A stretch of 64,000 bases of DNA from Couchioplanes caeruleus (GCF_003751945.1 NZ_RJKL01000001.1:5394001-5458000); one strand, 5' to 3'; positions 25,769 through 35,452 are shown, counted from the stretch's first letter. The notes: generated by a model from the sequence alone, not told the origin. Numbers and translations: made by a program.

Positions 25769-26850
25769 CGGCTCACATCCGTGCCCTCGTGGCGCGCGAC
25801 CAGGGCATGGCGCCCACGGTCGAGGAGATCCATCTTCCCGAGATCGGTCCCGGTCAGGTCCGGGTCCGCATCCGCGCGGCCGGCGTGTGCCACTCCGACC
25901 TGTCGATGGTGAACGGCACGTTGAGACCGCCGCACCCGCTGATCCTCGGACACGAGGCGGCCGGCGAGGTGGTCGAGGTGGGCGCGGGCGTCACCCGCGT
26001 CTCCCCGGGTACGCACGTCGTCCTCGACTGGTCGCCCCCGTGCCGCGACTGCTGGCACTGCACCCACGGCGAACCGTGGCTGTGTGCGGCGGCGAACGTG
26101 GCGGCGCTGGAGAACGGCATGACGCTCGACGGCGCGCCGGTGCACGTGATGCTGGGGCTGGGCGCCTTCGCCGAGCAGGTCGTGGTGCCGGAACGCGCCG
26201 TGATCGCCGTACCGTCGGAACTCGGTTGGGAGAGCGCGGCCCTGCTCGGCTGCGCGGTGCTGACCGGCACCGGCGCGGTCCGCAACACAGCCAAGGTCGG
26301 CGCGGGCGACGCGGTGGTGGTGCTCGGCCTGGGCGGCGTCGGTCTGTCGGTGGTCTCGGCCGCGCGCGCCGCCGGAGCGGCGACGGTGATCGCCGTGGAC
26401 GTGTCGGAGGGCAAGAAGGCCCTGGCCGAGGCGGCGGGCGCGACCGACTTCGTGGTGTCGGGCGAGACGCTGTCGAAGGACATCCGGGCCCGCACGCAGG
26501 GGCGCGGCGCGGACCACGCATTCGAGTGCGTCGGCCGGGCGGCGACGATCCGCGCGGCCTGGCGCGCCACCCGCCGCGGCGGTCAGGTGACGGTGGTCGG
26601 CATGGGCCGGGCCGACGACATGGTCGAGCTGAGCGCGCTGGACATCTTCACGTCGGCGCGGAGCCTGCGGGCCTCGGTGTACGGATCGTCCGATCCGGAC
26701 GTCGAGGTGCCGCTGCTCGCCCGTGAGGTGCTGTCGGGAGCGCTGAAGCTGGACCATCTCGTCACGGACCGCATCACACTGGCGGACGTGCCGGCGGCGT
26801 TCGAGCGGATGGCGTGCGGCGAGGGCGCCCGCTCCGTGGTCACCTTCTGA
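25765..26850 (+). CDS. Zinc-dependent alcohol dehydrogenase (MDR family)
   Basis: A 361-residue medium-chain dehydrogenase. Catalytic zinc ligands are seen in AGVCHSDL and GHEAAG; the structural zinc cysteines are in [15 protein letters not shown]; the NAD fold is [26 protein letters not shown]. It begins at GTG 25765, overlapping the aldehyde dehydrogenase stop. With the upstream enzyme it forms an alcohol to aldehyde to acid sequence. In function it may resemble class III or benzyl-alcohol type dehydrogenases; substrate uncertain. Confidence 0.94.
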   Translation: MTAHIRALVARDQGMAPTVEEIHLPEIGPGQVRVRIRAAGVCHSDLSMVNGTLRPPHPLILGHEAAGEVVEVGAGVTRVSPGTHVVLDWSPPCRDCWHCTHGEPWLCAAANVAALENGMTLDGAPVHVMLGLGAFAEQVVVPERAVIAVPSELGWESAALLGCAVLTGTGAVRNTAKVGAGDAVVVLGLGGVGLSVVSAARAAGAATVIAVDVSEGKKALAEAAGATDFVVSGETLSKDIRARTQGRGADHAFECVGRAATIRAAWRATRRGGQVTVVGMGRADDMVELSALDIFTSARSLRASVYGSSDPDVEVPLLAREVLSGALKLDHLVTDRITLADVPAAFERMACGEGARSVVTF

Positions 26851-26866
26851 TCCGGCTCGCGACCCC

Positions 26867-27424
26867 TCAGCCGATCAGCCGCCGGAACTGCAGCGTCGAC
26901 GTGCGGTAGATGAGCCGTTCCGTCACCCGGCGTCCCGAACCCGGCGCGTCCACCATGCGCCACCGGCCCACCAGGATGCCGACGTGGCCGCGCATGGCGA
27001 CCAGGTCGCCGACCCGGGCCGCCCGGGGCGTGACCCGCTTGCCGCGCCGGGCCTGGGCCCTCGACGAGTGCGGGAGGCGGATGCCCACCACCCGGTAGGT
27101 GCGGGCGGTCAGTCCCGAGCAGTCCCACCGGTGCGGGCCGCTGGCGCCGTAGGCGTACCGGTCGCCGCGCTGTGCCCGGGCGTACGCGACGACCCGGACC
27201 CGCGCGCGGGCGTGCCGCTGGGCCAGTTGCCGTGCCGTCAGCCGCGGCGCCAATGCCTGCGGCCGGAGCAGGCGCTTCTCAGCCGAGACGACGGGAGCCT
27301 CCAGCGGCCTGGCGGGTGCTGCCTTCGTGGGCGCGGGCAGCAGCAGGAAGGAGAGCGCACCGGCGCAGGCGGCCAGGCGCAGCGGGCTCGTGGACAGTGC
27401 GGCTCCTCGGTCGGCCCGGGGCAT
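26867..27424 (-). CDS. Secreted NlpC/P60 peptidoglycan endopeptidase
   Basis: A 185-residue exported cysteine peptidase. Signal peptide MPRADRGAALSTSPLRLAA to about PAPTKAAPA; catalytic domain in the second half with the cysteine in RWDCSGLT and the histidine in RGHVGILVG. Members cleave peptide stems of peptidoglycan. ATG 27424 is preferred because it gives a proper signal sequence; a GTG at 27481 would add 19 residues ahead of it. A short Arg-rich linker (LTARQLAQRHARARVRVVAYARAQRG) precedes the domain. It is convergent with the alcohol dehydrogenase, ending 16 bp away. Confidence 0.9.
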   Translation of the reverse strand: MPRADRGAALSTSPLRLAACAGALSFLLLPAPTKAAPARPLEAPVVSAEKRLLRPQALAPRLTARQLAQRHARARVRVVAYARAQRGDRYAYGASGPHRWDCSGLTARTYRVVGIRLPHSSRAQARRGKRVTPRAARVGDLVAMRGHVGILVGRWRMVDAPGSGRRVTERLIYRTSTLQFRRLIG

Positions 27425-27615
27425 GGGCCGAATCCGGGCGGAATGTCTGACTGGCGGACCGTAACTCGGCACTGTCTTCACCGGTCAATCCGCACAGCCG
27501 GGAGCCCGCGTCAAGGTGGCGCGCGCGGCGGGGAACCCCGGAGCCCGGCCACTCGTTGATCTTGTCCATGGTGGCCGGGCCGCCGCATCGGGGAGCCCGC
27601 GCGAGCCCTCCTGCC

Positions 27616-27635
27616 GATCACCGGTACGGGTGATC
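27616..27635. terminator. Short hairpin at the end of egtE
   Basis: GATCACC (27616-27622) and GGTGATC (27629-27635) pair around a six-base loop, two bases downstream of the egtE stop on the minus strand. A terminator is likely. Confidence 0.4.
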
Positions 27636-27636
27636 C

Positions 27637-28839
27637 TCAGCGGGGGAGATGGCGGCAGAGCCGGTCCAGCTCCTCCTCGGTATTGTAGTAATGTACGGAT
27701 GCTCGTACCACGTCATCCAGGCCGCGTCCCTTGAGGTGCCACTGGGCGTAATCTGCAGAGCTCGTGCTGGTGTTGATCCCGGCGGCACCGAGCGTGCGCT
27801 TCACCTCGGCCGCGTCGACGCCGGCGACGGTGAACGTCACGATGCCGCCCAGCCTGGCGCCGCGGTCGTGCACCGAGACGCCGGGCAGGTCGCGCAGCCG
27901 CTGCCGCAGAGCCTCCCCCAGCATGGCGATGCGGCCGGTGGTCGCCTCGACGTCCCAGGACAGCGCGTAGTCGGCCGCCGCGCCCAGGCCGAGCTTCGTC
28001 GCGTAGTTGGTCTCCCAGGTCTCGAAGCGGCGGGCGTCCGGGCGGATCTCGTACCGGTCCGGCGCCGGCCAGCTCGCCGCGTGCAGGTCGAGCAGCGGTG
28101 GTTCGAGGCGCTGGGCGAGCTCGCGGCGGGCATAGAGGAATCCGGTGCCCCGTGGGGCGCGCAGGAACTTGCGCCCGGTCGCCGAGAGCAGGTCGCAGCC
28201 GATCTCCCGGACGTCGATCGGGATCTGGCCGACGGACTGGCAGGCGTCGAGCAGGAACGGCACTCCGGCGGCGCGGGTAAGCTTGCCGACCTCTGCCGCA
28301 GGGTTCACCAGGCCACCGGAGGAGGGTACGTGGGTCAGCGCGACCAGCTTCACCGTCTCGTCCAGGCGTCTGCCCAGGTCGGACACGTCGATCTGGCCGT
28401 GCTCGTCGTCGTCGACCAGCTCGACGACCGCGCCGGTGCGGCGGGCCACCTGGAGCAGGGCGATGACGTTGCTCGCGTACTCGGCCCGGGTGGTCAGGAT
28501 GCGGTCGCCCGGCCGAAAACCGAACCCGTAGAACGCCATGTCCCAGGCGCGGGTCGCGTTCTCCACCACGGCGATCTCGTCCGGGTCGGCGCCGATCAGG
28601 CGGGCGAGCGAGCGGTAGACGTCCTCGACCCGCTCGGCGGCCTCCGCCGCGGCCTCGTAGCCGCCGATCCGGCTCTCCCGCTGCAGGTGGGCGATGACGG
28701 TGTCGGTGACCACGGCCGGCGGCAGGGCGGCGCCGGCGTTGTTGAGGTGGGTGACCGTGGCGCAGCCCGGGGTTTCCCGGCGGGCGCGGTCGACGTCGAC
28801 GGTGGCGATGGCAACTCCCTGGTCCGCGGTATGGCACAA
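27637..28839 (-). CDS. egtE: Ergothioneine lyase EgtE (class V aminotransferase fold)
   Basis: PLP enzyme that cleaves the sulfoxide of hercynylcysteine to release ergothioneine in the last step. The 400-residue protein belongs to the NifS/CsdA-like class V family; the PLP lysine is in SATGRKFLRAPRGTGFLYAR, the His in LVALTHVPSSGG, and LLDACQSVGQIPIDV is the PLP-aspartate region. It lies divergent to egtABCD, and that neighbourhood settles the assignment. The start is uncertain: the only in-frame NTG is TTG 28839, yet a GGGAG lies downstream of it, ahead of an ATC codon for Ile11. Confidence 0.9.
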   Translation of the reverse strand: MCHTADQGVAIATVDVDRARRETPGCATVTHLNNAGAALPPAVVTDTVIAHLQRESRIGGYEAAAEAAERVEDVYRSLARLIGADPDEIAVVENATRAWDMAFYGFGFRPGDRILTTRAEYASNVIALLQVARRTGAVVELVDDDEHGQIDVSDLGRRLDETVKLVALTHVPSSGGLVNPAAEVGKLTRAAGVPFLLDACQSVGQIPIDVREIGCDLLSATGRKFLRAPRGTGFLYARRELAQRLEPPLLDLHAASWPAPDRYEIRPDARRFETWETNYATKLGLGAAADYALSWDVEATTGRIAMLGEALRQRLRDLPGVSVHDRGARLGGIVTFTVAGVDAAEVKRTLGAAGINTSTSSADYAQWHLKGRGLDDVVRASVHYYNTEEELDRLCRHLPR

Positions 28840-28915
28840 AACCTACCGTCACGCGCTGCGTCCCATCGAAACATATGTGTATGGTCTCGAAGGAATTACC
28901 ACTCAAAGGAGAGCT
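28840..28915. promoter_or_regulatory. Divergent egtE/egtA promoter region
   Basis: The 76-bp region is relatively AT-rich. A possible plus-strand -10 is TATGGT (28880-28885) with no recognisable -35. The ribosome-binding site AAAGGAGAG (28906-28914) lies just before GTG 28916. No operator was identified. Confidence 0.35.
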
Positions 28916-30172
28916 GTGACTACCGAAAGTAGTGACGACGATCCGGCGGAGAACATTCTGCGGCGTCTCTCCGACGCCGCAGAACACGTCTCCGGCATCT
29001 GCTTCAAGACCGGTCCACCCCGTCGCGTCGGCGTCGAACTGGAATGGACCACCCACCGCGCCGCCCTTCCCGCGGCGCACCTGCGGGCCGCCGACCTGAA
29101 CGGGGCACTCGGACCCCACGCACCCGCAGCCCTCGGCAATACCGAGCCCCTGCCGCTTCCCGCCGGCGGCACCGTCACCGTCGAACCCGGTGGCCAGCTC
29201 GAGATCTCCTCCGCGCCGGCCGGTTCCCTCGCCGCCCTGCATTCCGCCGTCGCCGCCGACCGGCAAGCGCTGGCCGACCTCCTCGCCGGCTCCGGCATCG
29301 TCCTCGGCGAGCGGGGTCTCGACCCCCACCGGCCGCCGGTACGTATTCTCGACACCCCCCGCTACGCGGCCATGCAGCACGCCTTCGACCGCGTCGGCAC
29401 CCCGTACGGGCGCACGATGATGTGCAGCACCGCCGGGTTGCAGGTCTGCCTGGACGCCGGGACCGAGGCCCGGATGCCGGCCCGGTGGGGTGCCGTGCAC
29501 GACCTCGGCCCACCCCTGCTGGCCGCCTTCGCCACCTCCCGGATGCACGCCGGCCGCGACACCGGCTGGGCCAGCGGCCGGATGGCGGCCTGGTACGGCA
29601 TCGACCGCCGCCGCAGCGGCCCGGTGCCTGCGTCCGCCGATCCCACCGACGGCTGGGTCCGCTACGTCCTCGCCGCTCCGGTGCTGTGCGTACGGCGCGC
29701 CCACGGTCGCTGGGACACCCCGGACGGGATCACCTTCGCCGACTGGATCGCCGGGGCGCTGCACCGGCAGCCCACCGTGGACGATCTCGACTACCACATC
29801 AGCACGCTCTTCCCCCCGGTACGCCCGCGCGGCTACCTGGAGGTCCGGTACCTCGACGCGCAACCCGGCCCCGAGTGGATCGCCCCGGTCGCCGTGCTGT
29901 GCGCCTTGCTCGCCGACGACGCCGTCACCGACACGGCCCGCGACCTCGCCGGGCCCGCCGCCGGACGCTGGCGGGAGGCGGCCCGCGACGGCCTCGCCGA
30001 CCCCGTGGTCGGGGCGTGCGCGGCCGACCTCCTCGACCTCGCCTGCCGCGGTCTCGACCGGACCGGCCTGCCCGGCCCGGCCCGCGACCTGGTGGCCGGC
30101 ATCGTCGACCGGCGCCTGCACGGCGGCGACGCCGTCCACGCCGGTTCACCCAGGAAGGACCAGTTCCGATGA
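28916..30172 (+). CDS. egtA: EgtA, glutamate--cysteine ligase of ergothioneine synthesis
   Basis: ATP-dependent ligase making gamma-glutamylcysteine, the cysteine donor used by EgtB. The 418-residue protein starts at GTG 28916 with a strong ribosome-binding site and is related to GCS2/EgtA proteins: RRVGVELEWTTHRAALP near the N terminus, TVEPGGQLEISSAP, and YGRTMMCSTAGLQVCLD are the conserved glutamate-binding and metal segments. It heads a four-gene operon; its stop overlaps egtB by ATGA. Confidence 0.94.
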   Translation: MTTESSDDDPAENILRRLSDAAEHVSGICFKTGPPRRVGVELEWTTHRAALPAAHLRAADLNGALGPHAPAALGNTEPLPLPAGGTVTVEPGGQLEISSAPAGSLAALHSAVAADRQALADLLAGSGIVLGERGLDPHRPPVRILDTPRYAAMQHAFDRVGTPYGRTMMCSTAGLQVCLDAGTEARMPARWGAVHDLGPPLLAAFATSRMHAGRDTGWASGRMAAWYGIDRRRSGPVPASADPTDGWVRYVLAAPVLCVRRAHGRWDTPDGITFADWIAGALHRQPTVDDLDYHISTLFPPVRPRGYLEVRYLDAQPGPEWIAPVAVLCALLADDAVTDTARDLAGPAAGRWREAARDGLADPVVGACAADLLDLACRGLDRTGLPGPARDLVAGIVDRRLHGGDAVHAGSPRKDQFR

Positions 30173-31494
30173 CCCAGGACCTGCGGCTCACCGTCGCCGC
30201 CGAGCTGGAGCGCGCGCGAGCGCGGACCACCCTGCTCACCGACGCCGTCGACGACGGCGACCTCGTCCGCCAGCACTCGCCCCTGATGTCGCCGCTCGTC
30301 TGGGACCTCGCCCACGTCGGCAACCAGGAGGAGCTGTGGCTGGTGCGTGACGTCGGCGGGCGCGAGCCGGTGCGCCGCGACATCGACGAGCTTTACGACG
30401 CCTTCAAACACCCCCGGCCGAACCGCCCGGCGCTGCCGCTGCTCGACCCGGCCGAGGCCCGCGCGTACGTCGGCCAGGTGCGTGACAAGGCCCTCGACGT
30501 CCTCGACCGGGTACGGCTGACCGACCGGAAACTGGTCGCCGGCGGATTCGCGTTCGGGATGATCGTCCAGCACGAGCAGCAGCACGCCGAGACGATGCTG
30601 GCCACGCACCAGCTCCGCGCCGGCGCACCCGTGCTGCAGGCGCCGGCACCGCCGCCGGCCCGGGTGAGCGCCTCCGGCGAGGTGCTGATCCCCGGCGGGC
30701 CGTTCACGATGGGCACCGACACCGAGCCGTGGGCGCTGGACAACGAGCGCCCCGCGCACCCGGTCGACGTCCCGGCGTTCTTCATCGACGTCGCCCCGGT
30801 CACCAACGCCGAGTACGCGGCCTTCATCGCCGACGGCGGCTATGACGATCCGCGGTGGTGGAGCCGGCGGGGCTGGGCGCACCGGCAGGAGGCGGGGCTG
30901 AGCGCGCCGATGCACTGGCGGCGGGACGGCGACGGGTGGGCGTACACGCGGTTCGGGCGTACCGAGCGGGTCGTCGCCGACGAGCCGGTGGTGCACGTCT
31001 GCTTCTTCGAGGCCGAGGCGTACGCGTCCTGGGCCGGGCGGCGGCTGCCGACCGAGGCCGAGTGGGAGAAGGCCGCGCGGCACGATCCCGCCACCGGCCG
31101 CTCGCGCCGCTATCCGTGGGGCGACGACGCGCCCGGGCCGGAGCACGCCAACCTCGGCCAGCGGCATCTGGCGCCCGCCCGGGTGGGCGCATACCCCGAG
31201 GGTGCCTCGCCGCTGGGTGTGCACCAGCTCATCGGCGACGTCTGGGAGTGGACCGACTCCGGCTTCCACGGCTACCCCGGCTTCGAGGTGTTCCCGTACG
31301 CGGAGTACTCGCAGGTGTTCTTCGGCGGGGACTACAAGGTGCTGCGTGGCGGCTCCTTCGGCACCGATGCGGCGGCGTGCCGCGGCACCTTCCGCAACTG
31401 GGACCATCCGATCCGGCGGCAGATCTTCAGCGGCTTCCGCTGCGCCCGCGACGCCGGCCCTCTCGCCGCGACCGACGGCCTGGAGGCCGTCTGA
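30169..31494 (+). CDS. egtB: EgtB, hercynine oxygenase
   Basis: Iron-dependent sulfoxide synthase that joins gamma-glutamylcysteine to hercynine using O2. The 441 residues comprise an N-terminal DinB-like domain with the three-histidine iron ligands His49 (WDLAHVG), His135 and His139 (QHEQQHAE), then a FGE-sulfatase domain (VLIPGGPFTMGTDTEPWALDNERPAHPVDVPAFFID to VLRGGSFGTDAAACRGTFRNWDHP). TGATG overlaps egtC. Confidence 0.97.
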   Translation: MTQDLRLTVAAELERARARTTLLTDAVDDGDLVRQHSPLMSPLVWDLAHVGNQEELWLVRDVGGREPVRRDIDELYDAFKHPRPNRPALPLLDPAEARAYVGQVRDKALDVLDRVRLTDRKLVAGGFAFGMIVQHEQQHAETMLATHQLRAGAPVLQAPAPPPARVSASGEVLIPGGPFTMGTDTEPWALDNERPAHPVDVPAFFIDVAPVTNAEYAAFIADGGYDDPRWWSRRGWAHRQEAGLSAPMHWRRDGDGWAYTRFGRTERVVADEPVVHVCFFEAEAYASWAGRRLPTEAEWEKAARHDPATGRSRRYPWGDDAPGPEHANLGQRHLAPARVGAYPEGASPLGVHQLIGDVWEWTDSGFHGYPGFEVFPYAEYSQVFFGGDYKVLRGGSFGTDAAACRGTFRNWDHPIRRQIFSGFRCARDAGPLAATDGLEAV

Positions 31495-32243
31495 TGTGCC
31501 GTCACGTCGCGTACGTGGGCCCGCCGCAGCCGCTGGCCCCTCCGTTGTTCGACGCGCCGCACGCGCTGGCTCGGCAGGCCTGGGCGCCGCGGGACATGCG
31601 CGGCGGCGGCACCATCAACGCCGACGGGTTCGGCGTCGCGTGGTACCCATCGGGCGGAGGCGATCCCGTTCGTTATCGGGGCGCGCATCCTTTGTGGTCG
31701 GACACAGCACTCCCGGCGCTCGCTGTCACGACCGTGGCGTCGGCGTTCCTCGCCGCGGTCCGTTCTGCGACCGAGGGCATGCCCGTCGTCGAGACCGCGG
31801 CAGCCCCGTTCACCGAGGGCCCGTGGGCGTTCAGCCACAACGGTGTCGTCCGCGGCTGGCCGCACACCGTCTCCCGGCTGGCCGGCACGCTGCCCGTGGC
31901 CGACCTTCTCACGCTCGACGCCCCGACCGATGCCGCGTTGTTGTGGGCGCTGGTCCGGAACCTGCTGAGGGCCGGGAAGCCGGCGGCGGAGGCCGTCGCC
32001 GACGTGGTCGCCGAGGTCTCGGCGGCCGCGCCCGGATCCCGGCTCAACCTGCTGCTCACCGACGGCCGGCAGATCGTCGCCACCACCGCCGGGCACGCGC
32101 TGTCCGTGCGCGCGGGCGCGGGCGCCGTCCTCGTCAGCTCCGAACCGCTCGATCCCGGCCCGGAGTGGGAGCCCGTGCCGGAGGGTCGGCTCCTCGTCGC
32201 CACCCCGTCCACCGTGAACCTCACTCCGCTAGGGAGATCGTGA
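31494..32243 (+). CDS. egtC: EgtC, gamma-glutamyl hercynylcysteine sulfoxide hydrolase
   Basis: Class II glutamine amidotransferase-type hydrolase that removes the glutamyl group. Cys2 is the N-terminal nucleophile (MCRHVAYVG), exposed once Met is removed. The 249-residue protein contains the glutamine-binding NADGFGVAWY and FSHNGVVRGW motifs. It begins inside the egtB stop. Gene order and length match EgtC. Confidence 0.95.
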   Translation: MCRHVAYVGPPQPLAPPLFDAPHALARQAWAPRDMRGGGTINADGFGVAWYPSGGGDPVRYRGAHPLWSDTALPALAVTTVASAFLAAVRSATEGMPVVETAAAPFTEGPWAFSHNGVVRGWPHTVSRLAGTLPVADLLTLDAPTDAALLWALVRNLLRAGKPAAEAVADVVAEVSAAAPGSRLNLLLTDGRQIVATTAGHALSVRAGAGAVLVSSEPLDPGPEWEPVPEGRLLVATPSTVNLTPLGRS

Positions 32244-32245
32244 CC

Positions 32246-33214
32246 ATGCTCGAGATCCACCTCGACGAGAGCGACATCGACCGCGAGCTGCGCGCCGACG
32301 TGACCACCGGACTGACCGCCGCACCGAAGTGGCTGCCGCCCAAGTGGTTCTACGACGCCCGCGGCAGCGAGCTCTTCGAGCAGATCACCCGCCTTCCGGA
32401 GTACTACCCGACGCGGACCGAGCGGTCCATCCTGGCGGCCCGCGCGCCCGAGTTCGCCCGCCTCACCGAGGCGAAGACGCTGGTCGAGCTCGGCTCCGGC
32501 TCCTCGGAGAAGACCCGGCTGCTGCTGGACGCGCTGCTGCGGCGCGGCACCCTGGGTGCCTTCGTGCCGCTGGACGTCTCGGACTCCGCCCTCGCCGACG
32601 CGGTCGAAGGGCTGTCGGCCGACTATCCCGGTCTGGCCGTACGCGGGGTGGTCGGCGACATGACCCGCCACCTGCACCACATCCCGGACGGCGACAACCG
32701 GGTCGTGGCCTTCCTCGGCGGCACCATCGGCAATCTGGATCCGGCGGAGCGCGCGAAGTTCCTGACCACGCTGCGCGGGGTGCTGCACGAGGGCGAGTGG
32801 CTGCTGCTCGGCACCGACCTGGTCAAGGACCCGGCTGTGGTGGTGCCGGCGTACGACGACGCGGCGGGAGTGACGGCCGAGTTCAACCGCAACGTGCTGC
32901 ACGTCATCAACCGCCGGCTGGCCGCGGACTTCGACGTCTCGGCCTTCGCGCACGTGGCGCTCTGGGACGCCGACCGGGAGTGGATCGAGATGCGGCTGCG
33001 GGCGACGTCGGCGCAGCGGGTGCGGGTCGGCGAGCTCGGACTGACGGTGGAGTTCGCCGCGGGTGAGGAGATGCGTACGGAGATCTCGGCGAAGTTCCGG
33101 CGCGCGGGGCTGGAGGCGGAGCTGGCGCGGACCGGGTTCGCGCTGCGGCACTGGTGGACCGACCCCGAGGGCCTGTTCGGCGTCTCCCTGGCCCAGGCCG
33201 TCACCGCCGCCTGA
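32246..33214 (+). CDS. egtD: EgtD, L-histidine N-alpha-methyltransferase
   Basis: SAM-dependent enzyme that trimethylates histidine to hercynine. At 322 residues it matches the family. Motifs include PPKWFYDARGSELFEQITRLPEYYPTRTE, the SAM loop VELGSGSSEKTRLLLDALL, and FLGGTIGNLDP. ATG 32246 follows AGGGAG by nine bases; GTG 32240 is an in-frame alternative overlapping the egtC stop. This completes the ergothioneine pathway in this locus. Confidence 0.97.
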   Translation: MLEIHLDESDIDRELRADVTTGLTAAPKWLPPKWFYDARGSELFEQITRLPEYYPTRTERSILAARAPEFARLTEAKTLVELGSGSSEKTRLLLDALLRRGTLGAFVPLDVSDSALADAVEGLSADYPGLAVRGVVGDMTRHLHHIPDGDNRVVAFLGGTIGNLDPAERAKFLTTLRGVLHEGEWLLLGTDLVKDPAVVVPAYDDAAGVTAEFNRNVLHVINRRLAADFDVSAFAHVALWDADREWIEMRLRATSAQRVRVGELGLTVEFAAGEEMRTEISAKFRRAGLEAELARTGFALRHWWTDPEGLFGVSLAQAVTAA

Positions 33215-33253
33215 CCATCCTCGCCCCGGCGTCTGGCCGGCCCGTCTCGCCGG

Positions 33254-33529
33254 TCATCTGCCGGGACGGGCCGCCGCCGGCGGGTTGCCCGGATCGGCGT
33301 CGGAGGCTCCCAGGGTGTGGCGCAGGCGGTCGAGATGGGTCTCGACCTGGTCGAGCTGCCGCAGCAGGACCCCGGCCGCCAGGTCCGGCTCCGGCCGGGC
33401 GATGCCCAGGTCGCGCAGCGTCCTGAACTGGGCGTGCACCAGCTTCTGCCCGGCGGCGACCAGGCGCGCCAGGTCTGCGGGATCGGGCTCGCCGACGCCG
33501 CCTGCCGGATTCCGCTCGAAGTCGCGCAT
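33254..33529 (-). CDS. Hypothetical small helical protein
   Basis: A 91-residue protein with a low-complexity Pro/Ala tail. Most of it should be helical, with a possible coiled coil over LLRQLDQVETHLDRLRHTLGA. ATG 33529 (MRDFERNPAGG) is preceded by AGCAGGG on the minus strand. It has good third-position GC and fills the 385-bp space between egtD and tetR. I cannot assign a function. Confidence 0.5.
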   Translation of the reverse strand: MRDFERNPAGGVGEPDPADLARLVAAGQKLVHAQFRTLRDLGIARPEPDLAAGVLLRQLDQVETHLDRLRHTLGASDADPGNPPAAARPGR

Positions 33530-33599
33530 CGCCCTGCTATCGGCGGGCGCGCACGGGTCTTCAGGAAAGGCGCCGCATCCGCCTCCAGTGATCTGTCTC

Positions 33600-34193
33600 T
33601 CAGCGGCTCAACTGCGACCGCACGATCCGGGCGAGGGCGGTGCGGGCCGCGGCCGGGTCGAGGCCCATCGCGTCGCGCAGGGTGCCCCAGGTCGGCCACA
33701 TGGCGGCGGCCGTCAGGGCGTTGAGCGTGTCCTCGTCGCCGCCGATCTCACCGGCGAAGAGGGACTTCAGCTCGTCGCGGACGCGCTGGATGTGGATGCG
33801 GCGGTAGCTCTGCAGGGCCGGGGAGAACGGCTCCTTGAGCGACGACGCCCGGGCGACCGGGGCGATCTGCTCCAGTTGGCGGGCGCGCTGGTGGCACCAC
33901 AGCTCGATGCGGCGCTCGAGCGGCAGATCCCTCGGGATCGGCTCGTGGATGTCGTCGCGCTGATCCAGGGTGAGCTGGCCGCTGGCGGCGAAGAGCGCCT
34001 CCATGTCGGCGAAGTGGCTCCAGAGGGCGCGCAGAGAGACGCCCGCCCGTTTGGCGATGCGGTCCGCGGTCGGGCGCAGTTCGCCCTCGCGGAGCAGCAT
34101 CAAGTGGGCTTCGACGATCGCGGCCCGGGTGCGCTCCGCGCGGGCGGTGCGCCCGTCGATGCGCTGCGGTGGTTGGGGTGAGGCGGCCGGCAT
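33600..34193 (-). CDS. TetR family regulator
   Basis: A 197-residue regulator with a helix-turn-helix (RAAIVEAHLMLLREGELRPTADRIAKRAGVSLRALWSHFADMEALFAASG). ATG 34193 is preferred to the TTG at 34196. It sits downstream of, and on the same strand as, the acyl-CoA dehydrogenase/SDR/Liv block, and separate from it by 53 bp. It is the nearest candidate to bind the palindromes seen at 38019-38030 and 42826-42840. That link is inference. Confidence 0.88.
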   Translation of the reverse strand: MPAASPQPPQRIDGRTARAERTRAAIVEAHLMLLREGELRPTADRIAKRAGVSLRALWSHFADMEALFAASGQLTLDQRDDIHEPIPRDLPLERRIELWCHQRARQLEQIAPVARASSLKEPFSPALQSYRRIHIQRVRDELKSLFAGEIGGDEDTLNALTAAAMWPTWGTLRDAMGLDPAAARTALARIVRSQLSR

Positions 34194-34246
34194 CAAACGC
34201 TCCGGTGATCTGACGGACAGGGGTGGGGTGGCGCGGTGCTGGGAGT

Positions 34247-35452
34247 TCAGGGGGTTCGGTAGGCGGCGAGCTCACGGCGGGCCAGGGAGCGCTTGTGCAC
34301 CTCGTCCGGGCCGTCGGCGAGGCGCAGGGTGCGGGCGGCGGCCCAGAGGCGGGCGAGCGGGGTGTCCTGGCCGACGCCCGCCGCGCCGTACGTCTGGATG
34401 GCCTTGTCGACCACCCACTCGGTGGTGGCCGGTACGGCGATCTTGATGGCCTGGATCTCGGTGTGCGCGCCCTTGTTGCCGACGGTGTCCATCAGCCAGG
34501 CCGCCTTGAGCACCAGCAGCCGGGCCTGTTCGATCCGGACCCGGGATTCGGCGATCCACTCCTGCACCACGCCCTGGTCGGCGAGGGGCTTGCCGAACGG
34601 CGTACGGCTCAGCGACCGCGTGCACATCAGCTCGAGCGCCCGCTCGGCCATGCCGATGAGCCGCATGCAGTGGTGGATCCGGCCCGGGCCGAGGCGGGCC
34701 TGGGAGATCGCGAAGCCCGAGCCCTCCTCGCCGATGAGATTGCCCGCCGGCACCCGTACCCCGTCGAAGATCATCTCGGCGTGGCCGCCGTGGTCGCCGT
34801 CGTCGTAGCCGAAGACTTCCATGCCCCGCTCGATCGTCAGGCCGGGTGTGTCCCGGGGCACGAGGATCATGCTCTGCTGCACGTGACGGGCGGCGCCGGG
34901 GTCGGTCTTGCCCATGACGATGAAGATCTGGCAGTTCGGGTTCATCGCGCCGGAGATGTAGAACTTGCGCCCGGTGATGACGTACTCGTCGCCCTCGCGG
35001 GCGATGCGGGTGCCGATGTTGGTGGCGTCCGAGGAGGCGACCTGCGGCTCGGTCATCGCGAACGCCGAGCGGATGGTGCCGTCGAGCAGCGGCCGCAGCC
35101 AGCGCTCCTGCTGCTCCGGGCTGCCGAACTGCGCGAGGACCTCCATGTTGCCGGTGTCCGGCGCCGAGCAGTTCAGCGCGGCCGGGGCGATGGAGGGGCT
35201 GCGGCCGGTCAGCTCGGCCAGCGGCGCGTACTGCAGGTTGGTCAGGCCGGCGCCGTGCTCGCCGGGCAGGAACAGATTCCACAGGCCCGCGAGCTTCGCC
35301 TTCTCCTGCAGGCGCGCGACGGCCGGCGGCGGGGCCCAGTCGCCCGCGTACGAGGCGTGGAAGTCCTCCTCGGCGGGGTAGACCCACTCGTCCATGAAGG
35401 CGAGCAGCCGCTTGCGGTAGTCCTCGGTCTTCTCGTCGAACGCGAAGTCCAT
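34247..35452 (-). CDS. Acyl-CoA dehydrogenase (ACAD10/11-like)
   Basis: A 401-residue acyl-CoA dehydrogenase. The FAD/acyl motif is [20 protein letters not shown] and the C terminus ends with [24 protein letters not shown], the pattern of ACAD10/11 proteins in which an aspartate replaces the usual catalytic glutamate. It starts at ATG 35452 in a TGATG with the kinase-like gene. In eukaryotic ACAD10/11 an aminoglycoside-phosphotransferase domain is fused to this dehydrogenase; here it is a separate neighbour. Together they may degrade 4-hydroxy acids. Confidence 0.93.
   Translation of the reverse strand: MDFAFDEKTEDYRKRLLAFMDEWVYPAEEDFHASYAGDWAPPPAVARLQEKAKLAGLWNLFLPGEHGAGLTNLQYAPLAELTGRSPSIAPAALNCSAPDTGNMEVLAQFGSPEQQERWLRPLLDGTIRSAFAMTEPQVASSDATNIGTRIAREGDEYVITGRKFYISGAMNPNCQIFIVMGKTDPGAARHVQQSMILVPRDTPGLTIERGMEVFGYDDGDHGGHAEMIFDGVRVPAGNLIGEEGSGFAISQARLGPGRIHHCMRLIGMAERALELMCTRSLSRTPFGKPLADQGVVQEWIAESRVRIEQARLLVLKAAWLMDTVGNKGAHTEIQAIKIAVPATTEWVVDKAIQTYGAAGVGQDTPLARLWAAARTLRLADGPDEVHKRSLARRELAAYRTP

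Noticed and set aside
27425..27600. c-di-AMP (ydaO-type) riboswitch upstream of the NlpC/P60 gene
   Set aside because: Such switches often precede these genes in actinobacteria, but the conserved core could not be found here.
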